From the NCBI GenBank assembly GCA_031763025.1, contig JASSKH010000044.1, positions 806,001-870,000 of the forward strand: a stretch of 64,000 nt of DNA, given 5' to 3'. A program made the translations under genes and the position numbers. Source of the DNA: Macrocystis pyrifera. Lineage: Eukaryota; Sar; Phaeophyceae; Laminariales; Laminariaceae. Under the pieces are notes generated by a model that saw only the letters and a program-made list of their open reading frames with translations, was not told the DNA's origin and ran no database searches. Positions 59,420 to 64,000 of the stretch are shown one piece after another. Each line of letters begins with the position of its first letter. The stretch's first letter is position 1.

Positions 59420-60075
59420 AAGGAATTTCGTTTTTTTTCTGCTCTTCTCTCTACTAGCTTATTCAAACGTTTCCGTGAAGCGAAAATATGGCAAGGCACA
59501 GATATGAATTCCTTAGTGCACTTCAGTTAGTGTGTCAAAGCGGCAGCCCTTTCGGCGTCCTCTTTCGAGGCGGACCTCGTCGCTGAGGTTCGAAAATATA
59601 AATGTGGTTCCCGGAACTTGGAATTTTCTTGTTCTTGTGCTGTTTGTAGTCGCGTGTTTCTTTTTCTGCTGTACCATGAGAAGGAGGTACGTACTGGTAC
59701 AACAGCGTTGGGGCTTCTGGATTCCTCCTGCTCGTGTTTTCTGCGGCAGAAAAACAAAAAAATGGGGACAGTACAAAAACCAGAGAATTCAAGCGCCTGG
59801 AACCACATTGTCTATCTTCAGTGTGACGAGGTCCGCCCCGAAAGAGGGCACGAAGAGTGTTGTCGCTTTGGCACACTCAGGGGAGTGCACCAAGGAGCTC
59901 ATATCTGCCCGGTTGAATTTTGTCTCGTTGGAAACGTTCGGAGCTAGAGCAGACGAACGAAAACTCCTCAGAAAAATGGCGGCAGACGTGATTCCAGTGT
60001 CTTTGTTGTCGGGAGTTCAGGCAATATTATGTAATATTTTTTGTAGGGCAGGCAGTGCAACACATGTGTACAGGG
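59320..60075. repeat. Inverted repeat at unit 4/5 junction
   Basis: Same structure, core near 59668-59706. Confidence 0.8.
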
Positions 60076-60191
60076 ACCCTGTGCCCCCGGTACTGTACAT
60101 GTTTATGCCCGATTGTGAGATCGACTACTTCGCGAGTTTGAGCTCACATGAAAGGCACGTTTTCTCTTGCAAAACCTCCATCTGCATTTAG
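59976..60191 (+). CDS. Array gene A, unit 5
   Basis: Exons 59976-60004 and 60047-60191 (42-nt intron) give 57 residues. An extra A late in exon 2 changes the C-terminus to ...CKTSICI. The MITE-like element starts 11 bp after this stop. Confidence 0.4.
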   Translation: MAADVIPVSLLSGVQAILCNIFCRAGSATHVYRDPVPPVLYMFMPDCEIDYFASLSSHERHVFSCKTSICI

Positions 60192-60197
60192 CGCCTA

Positions 60198-60202
60198 TAA
60201 TA
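60198..60202. repeat. Target site duplication, left (TAATA)
   Basis: taata preceding the MITE-like element. Confidence 0.75.
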
Positions 60203-61602
60203 TAGGGTTTCCCCGTGAAAAAAAAAACGTCGCGAAGATCGTCGTCTGGGAAAAAAAAAAAGACGTCTCGAGGTTACGCCGCTTTATTATCCGTAAAAAT
60301 ACGAAAATCTGGGAATTTTACCACGACGAAAAAATCTCACGAGAGGTACTTTTACGGCCTGTTTTTTTTCGTCGTGAGGATGAACAGCTGCGAACAGACC
60401 GCACCCAGCCCATCCGCCCCTGCTCCATATATATATCCCAACCTTGGCATCCCTCATCTGGGTCGCTGAAAGCAATCCACAGCAGCAGTGTAAACCACGA
60501 CGACAATACCGCTCCAACGTGGGGCCGGCCGGCACCGCAGGAGATACTGCTTTCTGTTTGGGTGCGACCCATCTACAGCTCTGCGCTGATCGCCAGTTGA
60601 GTTTCTTGTCGACGGTAACATGTCCTCGGGTGCACGCAGCAAGGGGCATGCAATCACACCAACAACGAGCGCAAGACATTCCCTTCGTACTTGCACCCCG
60701 CAGAACCTAGGCCGTCGCGAAGGGTATGGAGAGCCGCAGCATGCCGGACTGGGGGTGGAGGGGGGTGGCGTTGGGCCAGTGAGGGCGACCGGGAGCAACG
60801 GCTCTTCTGTGCGTATGGGTGATAGTTTTCAAATTGGCTCGCTGGGACTCTCACCGGAGTTTTGTAATTTGTGAGCACGAGGGGTGGGGGAGCTGCTGCT
60901 GTCACAGTGGTTGGAGGTTCGAGCGGGGTGGAGGAGGCAGATCACACAAGGACGAGGATGAGCAGGGGGGGAATAACGCAGGCGGCGGTACCGCAGCAGG
61001 ATATATATGCTTGGGGTTGTATGTAGCGGGTCATTCGGAGCATATGGCCTTCGTATGATGTACGAAGCTACATGCACGGAGGATCGCTGCATCGCTGCCT
61101 ACGTGATTTTGCGTTTTTTAAGATGTGCTACTGCTGTGCTGTAATGACCAGGCACGAGTGTTTTACACCAGGTATGACACCTGGTAGGAAGTGCTGTTTG
61201 CTGTATGTACTCGTACGTGCGGCAACTGCTGCTGTACGATCTTCAGGCATCCAGTAAACAACACACACGTGATTGGACCCACGAACGGAAGGGGTGTACA
61301 ATGGCAGCGCAGCTTGCAAAGTTAAGTATCAACTATTTATGAATCAGTCGAACTCACAGCTGACGTATTTCAAAATTTATAAAATGGCAGTAGCGCCAGT
61401 TTTGAGCAGCTGTTAGCAAAAACCGGGCCTTCGTTGTTCACGAAAAGGCACGAGCGGCGAGATCTCCATAACTTTCGCAGACTACTCGCCAAACTGTCCT
61501 TCAAACGTCACGGCGAACTTCACGACGATATTTTAGAAACTGAGACGACGTTCTCCGCGACGTTCTTTCACGGCGTTTTGTAAAAAATACGGGGAAACCC
61601 TA
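60203..61602. mobile_element. MITE-like non-autonomous DNA transposon in unit 5
   Basis: Exactly 1400 bp. Both ends carry the perfect 14-bp inverted repeat TAGGGTTTCCCCGT. Just inside, both ends share aacgtcgcg.aga.cgtcgtct in inverted orientation. Flanks show a TAATA duplication, and units 2 and 4 have the empty site cctataatagata. Because of TA-rich flanks the duplication could be called as 3, 5 or 7 bp. No transposase-like frame is seen. Superfamily not assigned. Confidence 0.9.
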
Positions 61603-61607
61603 TAATA
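61603..61607. repeat. Target site duplication, right (TAATA)
   Basis: taata following the MITE-like element. Confidence 0.75.
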
Positions 61608-61660
61608 GATATAAATAGCCCATGTGTGTACGCACGATAGATCGAAACGCCGAGTCGACG

Positions 61661-61941
61661 ATGGAGGAAGAGGTACTACGTGGTACACCAGGCTCTTCTC
61701 GCGATAATGATGGAGGCATTCATCCTGACGATAGTAGTGGAGAAACGGGGGGGGGGGCAGATCTACGTTAGAGGAGTGGCGCTGGAGAAGAAGGCAAACG
61801 GTAAAGCAGAGCAAACACGCGCAATTAATACTACAGTACAGTACGTACACTGTCGTAATGCTACTTCTCTTTTGAACAGCAGACGAGATCCACGAAAAAA
61901 CGTACCGCAGGAGGAGGTATACATACTTCAGAAAATTATGA
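61661..61941 (+). pseudogene. Array gene B, unit 5
   Basis: 11-G tract and loss of the cgctatatggcccc segment. Confidence 0.4.
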
Positions 61942-62241
61942 AATACGTCAACCGTGAGTCCGACTTATTCAATAGTTGATATTCAACTCTTATTGTACAA
62001 AAGGGGCGGTATAAAAACCACAATCGTAAGGAATGATTCCGTCTACAGCAAGCATTAGTGTTGTACTTCTACAGCAGCAGCACTAAGTGCAGGGGATCAG
62101 ATTGTTTTGGCGCAGTTTAACGAACAATCAAGAAACAAAATCGTTGCATATATCCCGAAACCAGCAAGCACAGAACAATATTTATCCTAATACTTTATTA
62201 GGGCACGCGCGTTACCTACTCCACCGTCTGAGCGGCTGACA

Positions 62242-62626
62242 TCACAAGAAGATCGAAAACGTGATCCTCTCACAGCTTCGACCGTGACGAGTCGCGCAGA
62301 TTACGTCTCGGGGCCATACCTGCGTCTAGTTTCACACTCTGTCCCGAAATATACAAACGAAGGATTGCTGTATGCACGGTACAGTATACCATTGAGACTA
62401 CCCTTCTACTTATTTCCCAAAAGAAACTGAAACAAAGCTGGCTGCTCAAGTCTCTCCTGACTAAGACAGACGAGTGCCATCCTCCTGACCATAACGATCG
62501 GCTTGATCCTGTTATTCGAGGAGAATAAACGACGTTGACAACTCTAGCACGAAGCTCGTAAGGGCAAATCCTCTTGTCGGTGCTCGCTGGTGATGTCTTC
62601 CGAACGCCGAAATCTTGATAATCCAT
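62242..62626 (-). pseudogene. Array gene C, unit 5
   Basis: Start intact, but a 4-base loss near the end of exon 1 shifts the frame. Confidence 0.4.
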
Positions 62627-62905
62627 TATGCTGGCATCCGTTCATAATAACGCTGGAGGTACAGTATGCAGCAGTAGGGGTTAACATACATATACCAGTA
62701 TACGAAAGAAATATCAAACAAGTGGTAGACCACGAATAGTACCCCATCAAATTACGAAAGACGCCAGCAGTTTCGTATATTCAAGAATCGAGAACAGACG
62801 AAAAATAGAAGAAGTACTAGCATGTATGGGACAAAACGTCTACGACATGGTCTCGGTTAGACTCCGGACCGGTGGTGGCGACGCGAACGATGTGGAATAG
62901 ATGGT

Positions 62906-62932
62906 GGGGGGGGTGGGGGGGGGGGGGGGGGG
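62906..62932. repeat. G-tract, unit 5 (one T)
   Basis: Same position in the unit. Confidence 0.8.
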
Positions 62933-63025
62933 CTGGCTGCTTCCGAAGAATAGTGGTGTGTTTTGTTGTCGATACACCACTGTACGTAGAGTGATAACCC
63001 AAACCCCGACCGCCTAGGATTGTTT

Positions 63026-63653
63026 TCAGAGTGACGAGGGGTGATGTGGTGTTGCGCTACTGTGTCTATTGGGTGTCTGCGTATGCTTGATGTCGATGGA
63101 TAGTTCTAGCAAGCTATGACGTTGCAAATCAATGAACTGTATACTAAATGTAGGCACCACAAGCAAACCGACTGCATATCATTCTCATACTAATAGTATT
63201 GAACGAAAACCTAACGTACTGGCATAGCGTACCGTCGTGACCTTAAACAAGCACATACATACCTGCGGTTTCAACGGCCAAACGGTGCGAGGGTAACCAG
63301 TACTATTGGCCTTGGACTGCTCCCGCAAAGTACGAGTATACTCCCCACTGCCGATACTCAAACGGAATGTTTTGAGAACTGTAAGGGTACCATCTGTAGC
63401 AGTAGCACTCACAGCCTCTAACATGCGGGGGAGGGGAAGCGCGTTTTCCCTGCTACTGAAATAGTATGAGCATATACTCCACAAGGCCGAGATCCAAAAG
63501 AGATGACGAAAACTTAGAACTAAAAGATGATTCGCCATGGTTACACTCACAGCGTCTAGCATACTGTGTATCGAAAGTAGGAGGGATGAGAGTTCGACTA
63601 AAGGCCGGCCAAGACGCTTGAGGATACCAACAACCGCTGCTCGGAAGTAGCAT
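63026..63653 (-). pseudogene. Array gene D, unit 5
   Basis: Exon 1 open; TAG in exon 2. Confidence 0.35.
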
Positions 63654-64000
63654 GGGATCCTGATATGGGAGTCTGATAGAAACCCTTTAACACCACTAAG
63701 TCGTTTGCGAATCCCATGAAAGCACTGCGGGAGAACTATGGAAGCAGCGTGGACATTCCTCGGACGTTCCATGGGAGTTCCATGCGGGCCTTAGAAACGC
63801 ATGGACCGAATAATAGCTACCCTGGGAGCACTACGGTAGACTGGGTACCTGGTATATTATTCCATGAGAGGTCCATGGGACAACCATGGCACGTCATAGC
63901 AAATAGAACTTTCACGGCACACCGATTACCCCCCTTCTTTCACGTTGTGCAAACTCTGCTTACCTCGGACATACCATCAAATTCCCACCTTATGATACTG

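Larger units (their letters stand above)
48635..59503. repeat. Array unit 4
   Basis: 10,869 bp. The best preserved unit: genes B, C, E, F, G, H, J and K are readable; gene A has ACG in place of ATG and gene I is frameshifted. Confidence 0.9.
11092..64000. repeat. Tandem array of ~10.87-kb units, open at the right edge
   Basis: Successive copies of the same sequence start at 11100, 21990, 37783, 48635 and 59504 (all at the ATG in cagatATGAA.TCCTTA). All are head to tail, with net lengths 10,890, ~10,097 (without the copia insert), 10,852 and 10,869. Sister copies differ by scattered substitutions and small indels. The left boundary is sharp: bases before ~11,092 match nothing upstream of the equivalent point in the other units. 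Confidence 0.95.
59504..64000. repeat. Array unit 5 (partial, window edge), with MITE insertion
   Basis: Covers the inverted repeat and genes A to D of the unit, interrupted by a 1400-bp insert at 60203-61602. Confidence 0.9.

Noticed and set aside
11100..64000. Array as rDNA or tRNA cluster
   Set aside because: No rRNA core sequences or tRNA cloverleaf signatures were recognised by eye in any unit.

Overview
The window is eukaryotic. It has spliced small genes, LTR retrotransposons, a DIRS-like tyrosine-recombinase retroelement, a MITE-like DNA transposon, long homopolymer tracts and no operon structure. I found no rRNA or tRNA gene. The DIRS-like element resembles families I associate with stramenopiles (oomycetes, brown algae). 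That suggests a stramenopile host, but it is recollection and not a search result.

Left flank (1-11,091): a graveyard of retroelements. Two Ty3/gypsy fragments lie head to head. A minus-strand protease-RT-RNase H piece (2641 to 1, with an in-frame stop) abuts a plus-strand integrase piece (about 2735-4049), which is followed by a polypurine tract and a probable LTR (4267-4970). Next come a 10/11-bp minisatellite and a decayed minus-strand DIRS-like element (RT, RNase H, tyrosine recombinase, about 9290 to 6040) with repeated sequence on its 3' side.

Tandem array (about 11,092 to the right edge): head-to-tail copies of a unit of about 10.87 kb. Four are complete and a fifth is cut by the window edge. 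Reference points for the units are 11100, 21990, 37783, 48635 and 59504. Unit 2 carries a 5.69-kb defective Ty1/copia element with a 5-bp target duplication, a deletion of about 765 bp and a C-tract expansion. Unit 5 carries a 1400-bp MITE-like element. The same site without the insert can be read in sister units for both insertions. Each unit starts at a large imperfect inverted repeat.

Within the unit no long ORF stands out. When the copies are compared, however, about eleven short spliced genes emerge, mostly on the minus strand. I call them A to K in plus-strand order: A(+), B(+), C(-), D(-), E(-), F(-), G(-), H(-), I(+), J(-), K(-). Splice sites recur between units, reading phases match across junctions, and several length differences between units fall inside the predicted introns. 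Many introns are very short (about 25-50 nt). Genes K and A are divergent paralogues spread from the inverted repeat at each unit junction. I recognise no product family. Copies decay independently: G is intact in three units, H in three, J and K in units 1 and 4, B and C only in unit 4. Sequence types switch between units as expected for unequal exchange. All array gene models are inference from comparing units and need transcript support.
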